From Sphagnum magellanicum (taxonomy: Eukaryota > Streptophyta > Sphagnopsida > Sphagnales > Sphagnaceae): a stretch of DNA of 64,000 bases. A program made the position numbers and the translations under genes. Of this stretch, positions 21,462 through 35,272 are shown piece by piece (within the stretch, counting starts at the first letter, position 1; each line of letters begins with the position of its first letter). The stretch lies in contig CM038912.1 in the NCBI GenBank assembly GCA_021904315.1, forward strand, positions 25,518,949-25,582,948, given 5' to 3'. Under the pieces are notes generated by a model, which saw only the letters and a program-made list of their open reading frames with translations, was not told where the DNA came from and made no database searches.

Positions 21462-24400
21462 TGAATTTGTTCTGAAGCTCTACCTATTGTTTTCTTCATG
21501 ACTATGACTTCAATTCATTAGCAAAGAAGTGATAGTGGGTATCTTCTCTCAACTGCCCACAACAAGTTTGCAATGGGAATGGGAGGTGTGTCCCAAAGGG
21601 GGAAGTTGAGAGTTAATTAAACCTACCATTGTTGCTTGATTTAAGATGGAAGATGCTTGCATTTTTTTGAGGGTACTGAAAAGTCTTTGGCAACGGAAAG
21701 TAACCAACATAGAAAGTGGAGAGCCTTTCGGCCCTTTCATACTCCATGTAACATTGGCACATTCATGGTAACAAATCGTTTGATTATTTGTGCAAACAAT
21801 CAAATAATTTGATTGCTAAATAGAGGAATTGATTTGTTGGGTGCTAGTCACAATAACTCTTTTTTCTTTTCTTTTTTTGGGTTTATGTTTGCCTCCTTAA
21901 AGGCAAGGAAACCTTGGGTAGAACATGATCAAGGAAATAAATATCTCCATGTTGGATCGATTATGATGACATCAACTAAAGTGTAAACCATGTCTTTCAA
22001 GAAGGTGATGTTAAATTGGGAATGATTAAAAGGAAGCAATGTAGTTGTTCATATCCCACGCAGAAGTTGCCCACATCGAAGGGCAAGAAGGATTCAAAAA
22101 TTTAAGCAAGGATGTGGAAGACCTAAATGAAAACTCTAAGGATATCTATGGTTAGAACCCAAGCTTATGTTCATGCAGGTAAGGATGGAGTGAAGCAAGT
22201 ATCGGGGTTCAACAATCATGTTGATTTAAATTGGGCACATTAAATAATTGACAAGAATGTTGGTGTCAAACTATACCTTGTTGAGTAAATCTGTGGCCAC
22301 TTATGAGTCAAGAGTTGGATGTTGATAGGGATAGGTTGAGGGGTTTGGTCAAGAATTAATGTTTGAACTATTGGATTGGGAAGGGGCATAGACAAAATTT
22401 GAGGAGTACAAGAGGAAATCAAGATAATATTGAGTTGTGAGGACATTTCAACACAAAAAGGTAGGGGTCAATATGGGGTGATAGTGGCATGCACATGGTT
22501 GGCCAAAGGTGTTGAAGTTGATAGTGTAGGAGGTGAAAGAAGGGTCTATGTATGGATGTGTACGAGGAAATGGGTGACAAGACTTATGGGGTTTGACAAG
22601 ATGTGAAAAGTTAAGGGAGGTTAGTCTTTTGGTGCTCATACAAGTAAAAAATTGACTACAAAAGATTTACACTAAAATGTTGATATTTTACATGAGAAAT
22701 GTTGTTGGTGTGTGTGTTCCTTGTACTTGTGGATAGCCTCAAGGAACTTTTGTCTCATTATAATCCCATTATGACATATATACACATCCCTCACCTCTCC
22801 AAGAAACCAACGATGTGAATAACATGTAAATTTGATTTTGTTTATGACCCCAACCAATTAAGGTGAAAATCCAAGATATGTTGAATGTCATCAACACCTT
22901 AGTGAAGGTTTCAATAATTCATGTTCAAACTGCCATGAAATGATTTTTTAAAACAATACTTTAATGTTTCAAAAATCACACCAATCAAACTATGTATGAC
23001 ATCAAAATGAATTTTTTAAATAAAAAATTAACTTTTAATTTGAAGATTAAGATTTTTTAAAGTCATGGACACTTTTCATGTCACAAACATCTATGAATTT
23101 TTTTTGGTTTGCTACAAAATATGAAACAAAACATTTACAATATAATAAAGATATTCACAAAAGAAAGAAAACACGACATTAATACCTCTTGTTTGATATA
23201 AAAGGGGTGAGATTTCTAAAAAACACCATAAAAAATACACTAAGCTAAAATGGGATTGAAACTGAAATTAACACCAAATTTGTTCAAATTTGAGTTTCAT
23301 CTTGTTTTTTTTTCCTAATTGTCTTTAATCAATCATTGTTGTTGTGTGTATTGTAACTATAAATATTTTTGAACCTTGTGCATTTAATCTTGAGTTTTAA
23401 CATTTTTACCCATATTTAAATTTAATAAAATTTCATTATTTTTCAGATAACAATGTTTAAAAGTTGAAAGAAGGGCCCAAAAAGGGGTCATTTTATGGAT
23501 ATTTTTAATATAACTTGTAGATTGCTTGAGGTAGCATGTGAACAATCACAAACACCTAGCATGGTTATTAGTCCATTATTTTTTAATTAGTTGGATGAAA
23601 CACCAATGGATGAAAACACACATCCAAATTATTTTCGATTTTTTTTTATTTGCATGAAAATTTGCAAATGAAATTTAAATTTAAATTAACATGGGAGGTA
23701 TAAATTGAACCCCCCTAACTTATGTCACCCTAAGCATGGCTTGCAGCATATGAACCTAAGCTTGTGCTTGGACCAACCAAGTTTCAAAGCAATTTGAATT
23801 TTTTAATAATGGCAATTCAAACTTTGCCATTCATTTTTTATTAAAGACAATGGTGGATCATGACACTTGTGGAACTTCTCACAATGATGGTGCTTTGTAG
23901 TGTTGGGTCTCATAATGCCTTACAATGATGGTGCTAGTGCTAATGGTGGCACTTGCATGCACTCCTCAAGCAAATTGTCACCTTTCAATTGACTACCTAC
24001 CTAAAAAACACAAATAGAATTCAAGGATAAAGGCAAAAACTACTTTGATTTCATGACATAGGATGATGCATCATGAAAAAAAGTTTGTACTCCTTTTGGT
24101 GGTTGAGGTTTGAACTTTTTAGTTTTTACATTATTCAAAAGCCATAAATTTCAACCTATTAAAAACCTAACACCATGTTGATGTTAACCCAATTCATACA
24201 ATAGAAACAATCTTGCCTATTTAAACCTATGTGGGTTTTATACAATTACAAGTTTGTGATCTATCTATGTGGATGGACACAAAGGACTCCATATGAACTT
24301 TCAAATTTAATATTGTAAGTTGTAAATTGGTTTGGAATGGGTTTACTTTCAATTTATGTATATGGATCACACCTAAAATGAAAGACAATATCTACAACTA

Positions 24401-26514
24401 ATCTCAAAATTCTTTTTTTAATTCTTTGGGTTGCAAACAATGTTGAATGGTTTATTTTTATGACTACATTCATGATTGATTTATAGTCATACACAACACT
24501 ATGTAATTATTTATTCCATTTAGACATGCCATCTTCACCATGGCATATATAAGTACTTTGATGTGACAAAACTACATTTAGATTCAAAGGGATATTGCAA
24601 TTGCTACCCAAAAGTGGATCCCAAATTGATGCAATCCAAAAAAAATGTTTAATATTTCAAATGGAACATTTGTGCACATAAACTAAGCTAACACTTGTAA
24701 AAACCAAATTTAGCATTCAAAAGAAAATGTCATTGCAAATGAATGTGAGTGTGAAACATCTTTAAAACGAAGCATTGATCAAAAAGTTAATCTTATAAAA
24801 AAATAGGGAAAAAAACAACATTTCCTAAATAAATTTAAAAAAAAAGAAGTCCTACATAAGCCCATGTTTATAGCTATTGAACTCCCAATTTAACTCACCA
24901 ATGAAAATTAATAGTTACCCCATGGTATTTTTATTCACATGCATACTAGCTTGTTAGCCATGTAATATCTAATGCATAGTGTAGTGCCAACAAGTGGATG
25001 AACTAATTGGAATACTTATGCAATATTTGATTCATCTCTCACCCAAATCAATGTGGTAGTGCTCCCTCAAAAAAACCATGCAAAGATCTTAGAATACCCT
25101 ATGTAACTGAAAAGAAAAATTGAAAAATATTTAACTTTTGTGACCCACACATTCAAATTGGCTTGTTGATTGTTTAAAGATGAACACCTAAGATGAACTC
25201 AACTTGAACTCAAGCTTTGAGTTCCTTGTACAAATAGTCATGCATCTTCAACCTTCAGATGATAATTGCATTCATTGTGTTTGGGCATAATCCCTTTAAA
25301 AGGTAGGCCAACCTATTGCAATTTTTTGATCAACCTTCATGAAATGAATGTAAGCTTTTAATTCTCAAAGTCACAAACCTTCCACTTAGTTTTCAAAATA
25401 GGGTTTATGACAATGATACTACCATATGTCTAAAACAAGACACCAGTATAACTTATTGAATTTTTCATAATTTTTTCATTATTAAGCAAAGTCAATATAT
25501 AATTATTTTGAAATTTCAAACATATTAAGAAAAAATTTCCCAAAATTTTTAACAAGGAAATTTTGAATTAATATGTGTCAAATCTAACATCAATGTAGGG
25601 TATTCTTCATTTGGTGTTTCCAAGTGGATTTGAAAATTTAGCATGGAATCATTTTAAATTGTTCATAACTAAAAATTGTATATAAGTAAAAACTTGTCAT
25701 TTAAATCCTTTGTATGCATGGGGTGGATTTTCATGTGCACTAAAGGCAAGTGGGGACAACATCATTCCTTACATGCATCCTTACATCCTAACATTAAATA
25801 ATTTCATGTCTCATTCATAACTTCATTATCAAGTGTACCTTTGGAACATGAATTCCAAGGTTTTATAAAATTACGCGCAAGTTGGGGAGTCCTTCCTCCT
25901 TTAGGTCAACCTTGGTATATAGGTCATACCTAAGTCAAACACCATGCTCAATCTATTGGACACTCAATTCAAAGGAAAACTCACCCTTTAACAAACAAAT
26001 TATGCATTACATGGGTGACAATGCTACTTTCTTTGGATGTTAGTGCTTTTCCACTTCAAGTACAAAGGGTATTATGCCCCATCATTTGATAGTGGAAGAC
26101 ATGGTCCCGATGATCACAACCCTTACCCTTATACTTCAGTTTGAATAGGAGTGTAGATTGTGGAAATGAATGCCTAGTGCTTGAAATACCATGTTCCAAG
26201 TCTCAAGCATTGACTCATCATGTGGGTTTTCATGAAGAGGCCACAATGATCTTTCAAGTGGAATGGATGAAAAGGTGGGAAGCCTATTACCACTTGTTGT
26301 TCTTTCAAAAGGTTGCAACGTTTTGGAGATATTCCAAATACAATGTTATTGTGCAAGGAACAAATTCAATTTGAAGCTATGCAAATTGCATTCATGCCAA
26401 TGGGAAAAGAAATTTGATCTAGAGAAGGGGGGAAAGGAAATTGCTTCCAAAAAGATATTCAACAAGTTATTAAAGTAATTCACTTGAAGTTTGTTCCAAA
26501 TTTGTGTTGCATCT
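21462..26514. other. gene-poor AT-rich intergenic region
   Basis: About 5 kb with dense stops on both strands and no recognisable protein motif. It holds copy B of the dispersed repeat (23,335-23,505). The open frames at 22.2-22.9 kb and 26.1-26.5 kb show no family features. The part before 26,515 may include an unrecognised upstream exon of the F-box gene. Confidence 0.5.
23335..23505 (+). repeat. dispersed repeat, copy B
   Basis: Same orientation and word order as 12,285-12,470: GAACCTTGTGCATTTAAT, TTGAGTTTTAACATTT, TTTAATAAAATTTC, then GGGCCCAAAAAGGGGTC. The two copies are about 11 kb apart. Confidence 0.5.
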
Positions 26515-28338
26515 ATGGAGTTGGATCTTGTAGGAGGGTGTGATCCAATGGAAGTGGAGAGTGAATCAAAATTATTGTCAGATTGTAGCATGGTGATGTT
26601 ATCCTCAACAAAACAACCATCAAGTGGGAACTATGATGCCCATGGTGGAATGATTCCAGATTTGTTGCAGCATGTGCTATTAGTGGAGTATGGAAAGGTG
26701 AAAGAACAACAAGAGTTTTTGGTTTTGGCAATCCATGCAGTGATGCTAGAGACTGGGTTTGTTTTATTAACTGGGATCGTGTCTACATCAAAGGGTGAAG
26801 ATATGTTGATCAATAATCGCTCATTTGAAATTAAATATGGTCTTCCACCTGGATGGAGTGGGAAGGGAGGCCAAGTGAACCTCAACTACACTCTTCCAGA
26901 GATCATCAAATCTAGATCTGAAGATGATGCAACAACAAGATTGCAAAATTTTGTGGACTCAAATATAATACTTCGTTGCCAGATAGTTGGAAATGCATTG
27001 GTAGTGTATGGGGCCATTACTAGTGGCCAATTCAAGTCTGAAGTTCATAGGGTTAGCCTTCCTATGTCTAGATTCTTGAAGCGGCAAGAATTAATATTAG
27101 TCCCAGAAATCAACAACAACATTGGCGATTCCCTCATGGTGCACACAACCTTTTCTATTATTGATTCTGACATCAATTCTAAAAAACAATAATATCTTTC
27201 ACATCTAAATATTGTTTTCATTCCAATTAAGCCTCACAATTGAATGTTAATGCATGTGCATCCGTATCCTAAAGAATTGCATTTTGTTGGATCTTCATCA
27301 GCTAACATGACAAACTCATTTAGATACCCTTCTTTGATTTTATGTATGCAATTTCATCCAAAAAAATCTTTTTTCTTCTATCATTTGGTTGGGTAGCAGG
27401 ATCATAGTACAGCAATGGATTGTCAAACAGAGTTTAATAATATCATCATAGACAAGCATGAACATATGAAGCCAAACACCAACACAATTGTGTTTCAAAA
27501 TGTGTTTGATCTATGGCAAGAAGTGAAAGACAAGTTGACTCTGCCATTGCTTACATCGATATGTGAGAAAGCTGGGCTTCCACTGCCAGCATCCTTTCTC
27601 ACCATCCCGACTGAGGTGAAAAACAAAATATTGGAATTACTTCCTGCGATCTCACTTGCTCGAATTGGGTGTGTGTGCTTGGAACTAAAATTTCTCGCCG
27701 GTAGTGACAATTTATGGAAGCTTCGATTTACATATGAGTTTGGGTGCCAAACCCAAAGTATTAAGGTTAAGGCTCCCGGCCAATGGAAAAACATATTTGC
27801 TCGAGAATGGTGTCATCGGAAAAGATGTTTGCATCATACAAAGGAGGTTGAACAATACCTCAACAACAATTGTTATAATGACCGAAGTGGGGAATCAACA
27901 TTCCCAATGCTTTTGATGCCACAATTATCCCCATTTTTCCCCCACATTATCCCCACTATGATTGGTGGAGACTATGACCAATTTCCAAGCCTAAATAGTA
28001 GTAACATGGGTGCCATGTTATACCAACCTAGGTCTCGAAGTGACCTCACATTTTCAAATGCTGAGTGTTTGAGTTGTTGTAGAAAAAATATTGCAGGAAT
28101 AATTGATTTGGGTACTAGGGTCTCCTCTAGCCTTAGCTCTCTCCCTCATTATGTTCCTTCAAATGTTGGGCTTAGCTTAGACGTAACCGAGTTGCATCAC
28201 AGCCCTGGTATTTCTGAACTTGAATCTTCTCCTCCAATGCACTCTATGATGATGATCGACAATAAAGATACAAACTTTCTTCCTCTTTCCCCTTCTGGAA
28301 GAGCTATATTCAAACTAGAACCTCCAAGGAATGAATGA
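26515..28338 (+). CDS. SKIP22-like F-box protein with PI31-type N-terminal domain; CDS join(26515..27138, 27400..28338)
   Basis: F-box proteins connect substrates to SCF ubiquitin ligases, and SKIP22 relatives combine an F-box with a PI31-like proteasome-regulator domain. Exon 1 shows the PI31-type region: residues about 60-190 with LVLAIHAVMLETGFVLL, YGLPPGWSGKGGQVNLNYTL and VEVHRVSLP-like EVHRVSLPMSRFL. Exon 2 shows LTLPLLTSICEKAGLPLP followed by the F-box (FLTIPTEVKNKILELLPAISLARIGCVCLEL and DNLWKLRF), then a low-complexity tail. The F-box is clear. The proposed intron 27,139-27,399 (donor after ATG, acceptor GTAGCAG) keeps phase and gives about 520 residues. Without splicing exon 1 would stop at 27,190. 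The ubiquitin-like N-terminus of Arabidopsis SKIP22 is not seen. Confidence 0.8.
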
Positions 28339-28477
28339 CCAATTATTTCTCCCATTTTTCTACACCACATATCATTTGGAAGAATTTTTTATTTTTTATT
28401 TTTAAACTAGATACACCTCACAAGAATTGTTATTTCTAATCAACATATTGAACGGCTTTGGTATGGGTTGAGACCTA

Positions 28478-29684
28478 CTATTTATATGGATACACTCTTA
28501 CAGTGTTTCAAGCAAGTTGGTGGACATTTTAATATGATAACTAATGCTCATCACAATACAAACATCAAATGGGGTCATAGTTGTCAAATAAAATTTTCAA
28601 AGTATAGTTTCTTGGACTTCAACACTTCAAAGATGGAATTGGCCAAAGGAAGAATAAACTTGATGGGTGGGCATGACTTTTGACTTTTGATCATGTGCCA
28701 TGCTCTTAACTTTCACAAGGACTCCACCCTCCCTCTCAAACAGTCAAGAGAATTTGCCAACCATCAAATTGTTTATAGCATATTTTTATTAATATCCCCA
28801 ATTTGAGGAATCTCATAAGGCGTCATTAATATTGCAAACATTGAGTTTAAATTGTATTGGACCTTCATGGTGGCTTCATCATTACTTTTTGTATAATTGT
28901 AAGAAATTGTTTAATCATTTTTTTCTTTACATGAGATCCTTTACCTTTTACATAGAAACTCTTGAAAGGCTAATTGAATAAAAGATTGAGGAAATAGATC
29001 TATAATTTGAATTGTAGAAATTGTAATGTTTGTGGAACAATACAGTGAGCTTACAAGCCATACATGTCTGAGTGCTCATTCCATAGTCACTCATATATTG
29101 AGAACTGTATGTCACAAAACATCAAAGTAAAACTTGAGTTATTGAATTTTCAGCATTTTCATCCTAAGAATACAATAGAAATCAATTTATAAAACTTTAG
29201 GAAAATAGGAGATGTGCTTTTCATATCATTTGAACTTGCCCTTTGTGAGAACCGATGCACTGTGCTGGTTTCATAATTTTCAGACCTATGAAGCAAGGGT
29301 CATTAATTTTTTAATTTTAAAAATTAATGAAAATGTGAAAATTTCACAAAAAAACTCAACAATATTTTTACGAAAATTGGATTTCACAAAAATGCATATA
29401 CTTTGTAAAATAAGTTACAATATGTGCTCAATAGCTTAAACATAGTACTAAGTATAATAAAGCATTGGGCTTCTAAAGTTCAAAAAGTAAACAACTTCCT
29501 GATATGATCAAAGATGAGTTAAATGGGCATAGAAGACTAAACTAAAACTTAGAAAAATACTGAATAATTCAAGCTAGAATACAAGAGGTGTTCAATAGGA
29601 TATGCCACACTAATACAACATGAAGACAACATATGGAGAAGTAGTAATTTAGTACACGCAATAGCTAAAGAGTTCAATGCTAGA
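28478..29684 (+). repeat. duplicated block, copy 1 (pair with 61,837-63,725)
   Basis: Long colinear similarity with 61,837-63,725 in the same orientation. Shared stretches include ACAATACAAACATCAAATGG, TATAGTTTCTTGGACTTCAA, and TGCACTGTGCTGGTTTCATA near the end. This copy is compact at about 1.2 kb. Copy 2 carries roughly 700 bp more in the middle. There is no coding potential and no terminal repeats were seen. Confidence 0.8.
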
Positions 29685-29958
29685 CACAAACTAAGGACAC
29701 ATATTTCCCACCACAATATTGGAAATTTAGGATGGCATAAATTCCCATTTGTTTAACACCTCCTTAAATATACATGTTGTACTAGTGAATCAAGGCATAA
29801 GTAAGTAAGCACACCATCTTGCCTTGACTACCTTGAGATAATCATAACTTTTTGTTTGAATTTTTCCAAGTTCAAATTGGACACCATTTGCAACCCAGAA
29901 AGCAAGTCAAATGGTGCTTAAAAGTTACATACATGTAGAAATTTGAGGCGGTTTTGTT

Positions 29959-31706
29959 TCAAGGTTTCTCAGGAGAATTGTCAATATAATTGTCAACTGG
30001 CATGAATCTTTTCCAAAACCAATGCCTTTTCCACACCAGTTCCATCTCCTCAAGAGGCACTCCTTTGGTCTCAGGCACATAAAGGAACACCACAAATGGC
30101 ATGAAAAAGTTCCATATAGCAAAGAAGACAAAGAGGCCCCACTTGAGGGAACATAACATGGTCAAAAATGATTGAATGATCACAAAATTAAATAAGAAGT
30201 TCACAGATCCTTCAATGCTGAGCCCTGCTGATCTTGTTTCAAGTGGGAAAATTTCACTTGGAATTAACCATTGACATGGGCCCCACGCCCAACACCATCC
30301 CGCAACATATATACATACAAACACCACTAAAATGATTGCGAGTGAATGTGACAAGCGCACTTCATCTTGTAACCCATATCGAAGGATCATAGCAATTGCA
30401 ACCTGCATCATGAATCACACATTGAGTTTTATATATGTTGCATCCCTATTATATAAGAATGGAATGGTGGTTCGTTGCAATCACCATTTCAAAATCTACT
30501 TTCACTATGTTATTAAAAGTTAATTTTCAGGGATGATGAAACTGGTTTTTTTTTCCCCCAATTTTTTTGTCAAAAAACAACAAAATATGTCAAAGAAAAA
30601 CTATTAAGTGGATGAAATTCCCTCAATTAAGTGCAAATTAGTGTACATGTACCAAAGGGCACATAACATGCCAGGTAGCATGTGCTAGGGATCTTGTAGC
30701 ATGTTACATATTGCTTAACACCCACAATATGCCCAAAATGTGAATGATATGGACCCAAAACATGTCTAGAAATGCCAAGGTGAAACCAAAAAAAAAAGGG
30801 GCAAAGGGTAGTCTATAAGAATTGCAGTAGTATTCTTGTGCTGACTGCATTAACAACAATGGCCATATATAATGTTAGGGGCCATGACTCCACCAAGACA
30901 ACACCCCATTTGATGACATTTGCATATATGCAAATTTTCAACTCAACAAGTTGACTATTGACCATGACTTTCATTTATTAATTTGGTCATCATAATAAGT
31001 TAATAACTAAATTATCCTTGTTTAGAGAATAGAATTTTCAAAAAACATATGAACATATAAATGCAAAAAAGATTGTGAAAAAATTAGAGGAAAACAGGTT
31101 TGATATAGCTTAAGATGTTGCCACTATAGGCTGTAGAAACTTCATGCATCTTGCAAATAAAGAGATTGAACAAAAAGATTTCACCAAATTTTAATTTTTT
31201 TCATTTCATTATTTTTGGAAATGGGAAAAATGAAAAGAAAACAAGGTGATTTCTTGCAATAATTATGCATACTATTCAAGAGTTATTTATTCCAAAAAAA
31301 TCATTTTTATGTTTATTGTAACATGGGTATGATCAATGCATATTCCATCAAATGGCAAAAAGATCAAGTATGACTACATGATTAAGAAAATAAAATGAGA
31401 TGATCAAATTAGTTAAATTATAGTCACATCAAATAGTTCACTTATTGACATATTTTTTGTATTATATATAACTAAATTGCAAATATTTTCACTCTATGAC
31501 TAGTAGAAAATACATGCAAAAATATGTATTTCATGTGGTATTTCATAAAATTTTGTTAATTAAAAAAGTTCATGAGTAATTCTATTTAGCCTAGCTACTT
31601 GCATTCCCCAAGGACCTTTCCCAAAACCTTATGTTCTTTCACACTTGGTTTTGCAAATTGTTAAAATTATTTCATATTTTCTAATCAATTTGTTTCATTT
31701 CAAAAA

Positions 31707-31748
<42 letters not shown>

Positions 31749-34321
31749 TTCAAGACATGACAAAAATATAATTTTGATTGCTACACCACATGACAATGTT
31801 TTGAGAATTTGCTAAAACAAGTACATCATTGGAAAAGATGACAAATTAGGTGTGGTAAAATGTTATGTGGGAAAAAAATTGACACATGTTTGAATCCATT
31901 TGTGTATTTTTGAGACACACACTATAATATTTCACATAATTTTGCAAAGGCCATTTACCTTTAATCTCAAGCATGTTTTGAAATCTCAATGATTCCAACT
32001 AAAAGTTTGCTATGTAAGGTTCAGTTGGCATTTCAACCTTTGGTGGTATCCATAGTGACAAGTCGAATGGTACAGTAAATGGCCATGTAAATACATGATT
32101 AAAGAATTATGTTAGTGTTAGCCAAAGGTTTAGCTATTGGATACCTTTCATGTACATGACAAGTACAATTCTCTCTTGGGAAGGTGGGGTGTATGCACCT
32201 TTGTAGCAATGTTAACTTCGGAAGCCACCATCTCATTCCAAAATTTGGGGATTTAGTGAGTTACAATAGGTTTGATTAGGTTGTGCACCAATTTAAATAG
32301 AATTTTTTTATGTAATTAATATTAGTTTATATGAAACCAATATGTATTTAACAAAAGGAATAAAATTACTAGGTTTCATCTTTTGAATATTACTTACCAG
32401 AGATAAAAACATTTGGACATTGCCTTCAATGAGTAATGCCTTGCGCCCAACCTTGTCTACTAATAATAAGCCAACCAAGATAGCCAATGTTGAAATCCCC
32501 GCTAAAACAATTGCGGTAAAAAGAGCTCCACCACTTTTAAAACCCAAAGTTGAAAATAAAATTGCAGAATAGAATGTGAGGTCATTAATCCCAGTGAATT
32601 GGCCGAAGATTTGGAAGATACATGATACAATTAGTGGGGGTATGCTCTTCCCTTTCAATACATTCTTGAACGCATTCCTTTCCTCACTAGATTTTTGGTT
32701 GCTGGCAATCAAAATGTCTTCAAATTCAATGTCCACATTGGTTATTCCTCGCATCCTTTCAAGCACTTTTCTTCCTGCTTCTTGTTTGCCTCGATGAACT
32801 AAGCTATTTGGAGTGTCAGAAAGGATAATCCCACTAATGGTAATAATAATTGCTGGAATTCCGGCCAAACCCAAAGAAATCCTCCATCCATAAGGGATAA
32901 GCTTTGATGTGCCATAGTTGATCACATTGGCACATAAAACACCTATCGCTAGAGAAAGTTGAAAAAGGTAAGTCAAGCGTCCCCGCCATTTGAAGGGTGC
33001 AACCTCAGACATATATAAAGGTGCAGCCTGCGTACCATAAACAAAACATTCAAAAGAAAAATAATCCATGAAAATTTGAAGAAGGGTGTGATGCAATCAT
33101 ATATTTTCAAGTTCCTAGACTATGACATTATTTTTTAAATGTGAGATGTCATAAATTTAGTGCATTTGCTTCACAAATATGGTCATAGAATTTCTATGGC
33201 CAATGGATATCTATCTAGTTTACTAAATGAAAAAATTATCAAGTTCAAATGCCATGTATACTCAAGTATTTGGTGCTTTCAGAATAATACACACTTATAA
33301 ATTGAATTGCAAAGCCAATACCAAATGTTCAAATGGGCCCTTTTCAAAACAACCTACGTTGAACACTATTTGAAGGATGTTTCAACTCCCATGGTAATAA
33401 TGTGGCAAATAGTTATACAACCCACCCTAGAAGGAGGAAGCAATAATAAAGAAAAAATAATCAGGACTACCCATCACCAACTTTATTTTTAGGTTGTTGA
33501 TGTTATCAACATGTGAGTCGAAAAAAATACATTTACTTCTATAGTGCATAAGATTTTCACTTGTGTCATCTATTTTGAATTGATTGTGTCAAAAGTAAAT
33601 TTGTCATAACAATAACAACATAATTGGGTCCAACTAAAGTTCAACATTTTGACACTAACCTGGTTGGAAAATCCAACTCCCAAACCATATATGACTCGTC
33701 CAAGAACAAGCATGGCCACATTTTGAGCCGATGTTTTGAGAACAACACCAGTGAGGAAAGAAATCCCAGCAATAAGTATGCTTGTTTTTCTTCCATAGCG
33801 TCTTGTGACAGGAGCCGCCATTAAGGTGGACACAAATCCCACAAGGTAAAAAGATGAAATGTATGCTTGTAGATGTTGGTTGTTGTATTGGCAATAAAGG
33901 TTCCCTTTTCTTAATTCATATTCAAGCTCCTTGTTCACAACCACCGCTGGGAAGAACTTTTCCAAGAAATCATTCATTTGTGCCACCCCACCTAAATGGA
34001 ACACACCAAGTTGTTCAACATTTAGTCAGTTTTTAGTTGCAATAAAATCACTATTCAAAACCACAACTCCCAAGTTAAAAATCACTTCAAATCAAGACTT
34101 CAACAAAACACTTCAAATCTTCAAAAAAATAACGTAACATATTGCACACCAAACTGTGGAGTTAACTATGAAAAATAGTCACCAGTTATTCCAGTGTCAT
34201 AACCAAGCATGAGTCCACTGAATGAAGCCAGGAGACAAGCAAGCACCACATAGATTGTGGTGTGCCCTTCATAATGCTTGAATTCTCCATTTGCAACAAC
34301 TACATCCCCTCGACTAGCCAT
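29959..34321 (-). CDS. STP: STP-type monosaccharide/H+ symporter; CDS complement(join(29959..30402, 32398..33027, 33660..33991, 34183..34321))
   Basis: STP proteins are plasma-membrane major-facilitator transporters that import hexoses with protons. Four exons with GT-AG introns give 514 residues, the normal STP length. Twelve hydrophobic helices can be traced. Family signatures include GLMLGYDTGITGG (D42), RRYGRK at 110-115, GRVIYGLGVGFSNQ with R145, SDTPNSLVHRG, GWCWAWGPCQWLIPSEIFP, LETRSAG and PETKGVPLEEM. D42 and R145 correspond to the proton-coupling Asp/Arg pair described for Arabidopsis STP10. C80 and C451 fit its lid disulphide. The first ATG gives a short polar N-terminus (MASRGDVVVANGEFKHYEGH), as expected. 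The third intron (30,403-32,397) is long, about 2 kb. No damage was seen. Exact sugar preference cannot be read from sequence. Confidence 0.95.
31710..31746. repeat. (AT)n microsatellite inside STP intron 3
   Basis: An uninterrupted alternating TA run of about 37 bp lies in the 2-kb intron. The rest of that intron is AT-rich without coding potential. Confidence 0.9.
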
Positions 34322-35272
34322 TGTCAAATTGGTCCTCTTTGAAAGTTTGAAAATCAATGTTTGTTATGTTTCAACTTGATACACTAGAACTATGTATATA
34401 TGTATCATTCCTAGGACCCTAGAAACAATGTACCATACCACCAACAACTTATTGCAATATGTACTTAGAAGTGACAAGCTTGTAGTATTGAATTGTGAGT
34501 ACTTAAGGGTACTCAAGGGAGTTGAGACGTGGTTGGCTTGTTATCATTGTTGCATATGGGATTTCAATTTTGAACTATATACAAAACAATTTAGTTGTAA
34601 AGTAAAAGGCATCCCAACGTCATCCAGAGATCAAGTTGGGTTGACAAAATCAAAGGTGACAACATGTGCATGAGCTATAACTATGATGAATTCGGCCAAA
34701 TAGTTGTTTGCAGTTGACCCCCTCAGGAGTAGTGATTTTTTTCCTGGCGAACTGGAGGTGCAACCAACTCTCTGCTAGTTTTCTACTGTTTGATATGTTC
34801 CTCAAATCCTTTCACTATTAAAGCTAAATCTTTTGCGGGATCAAAGCCGCTCATGCTAAATCTCGTGTGGGATGCTCATCACTCATGCTACATCACAAAA
34901 ATGAAAAAAAAAACAACACTTCACGTGAGTCATACGTAGGCGTGAACGTAATCATCCCAATCAGAAATTTTATCTTGTTCCAATGAAGTGATACAAACTA
35001 GTGATGACATGACGTAAGTGCTTTCAATCTGTCACAAACGATAAAAGCTTCAGACGAGGGAGATGCGATCTAGAATGGTGGCTGGTCACATGTTGCATTA
35101 AATAAGTTTGTTTCTTGTGGATGCATGAGACAGAGTTACAACTGGTGAAGTACTGTTCTATAATAAGAGAATATTTACAAATGCGTGAAATTGGATATCG
35201 ACTTTAGTACGATAACTTGCTATGAATCGCAGTGTGTGAGCTTGCGTTGAACTGGGCCCTAGCCCAGCTACG
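34322..35272. other. STP 5' flank; no gene seen
   Basis: This is upstream of the minus-strand STP gene. I saw no domain-bearing open frame. It is slightly less AT-rich near 34.7-35.2 kb, next to the repeat cluster. Confidence 0.4.

Noticed and set aside
22240..22857. Three short minus-strand frames
   Set aside because: Low-complexity Ser/Thr/Pro/Ile sequence with no conserved motif.
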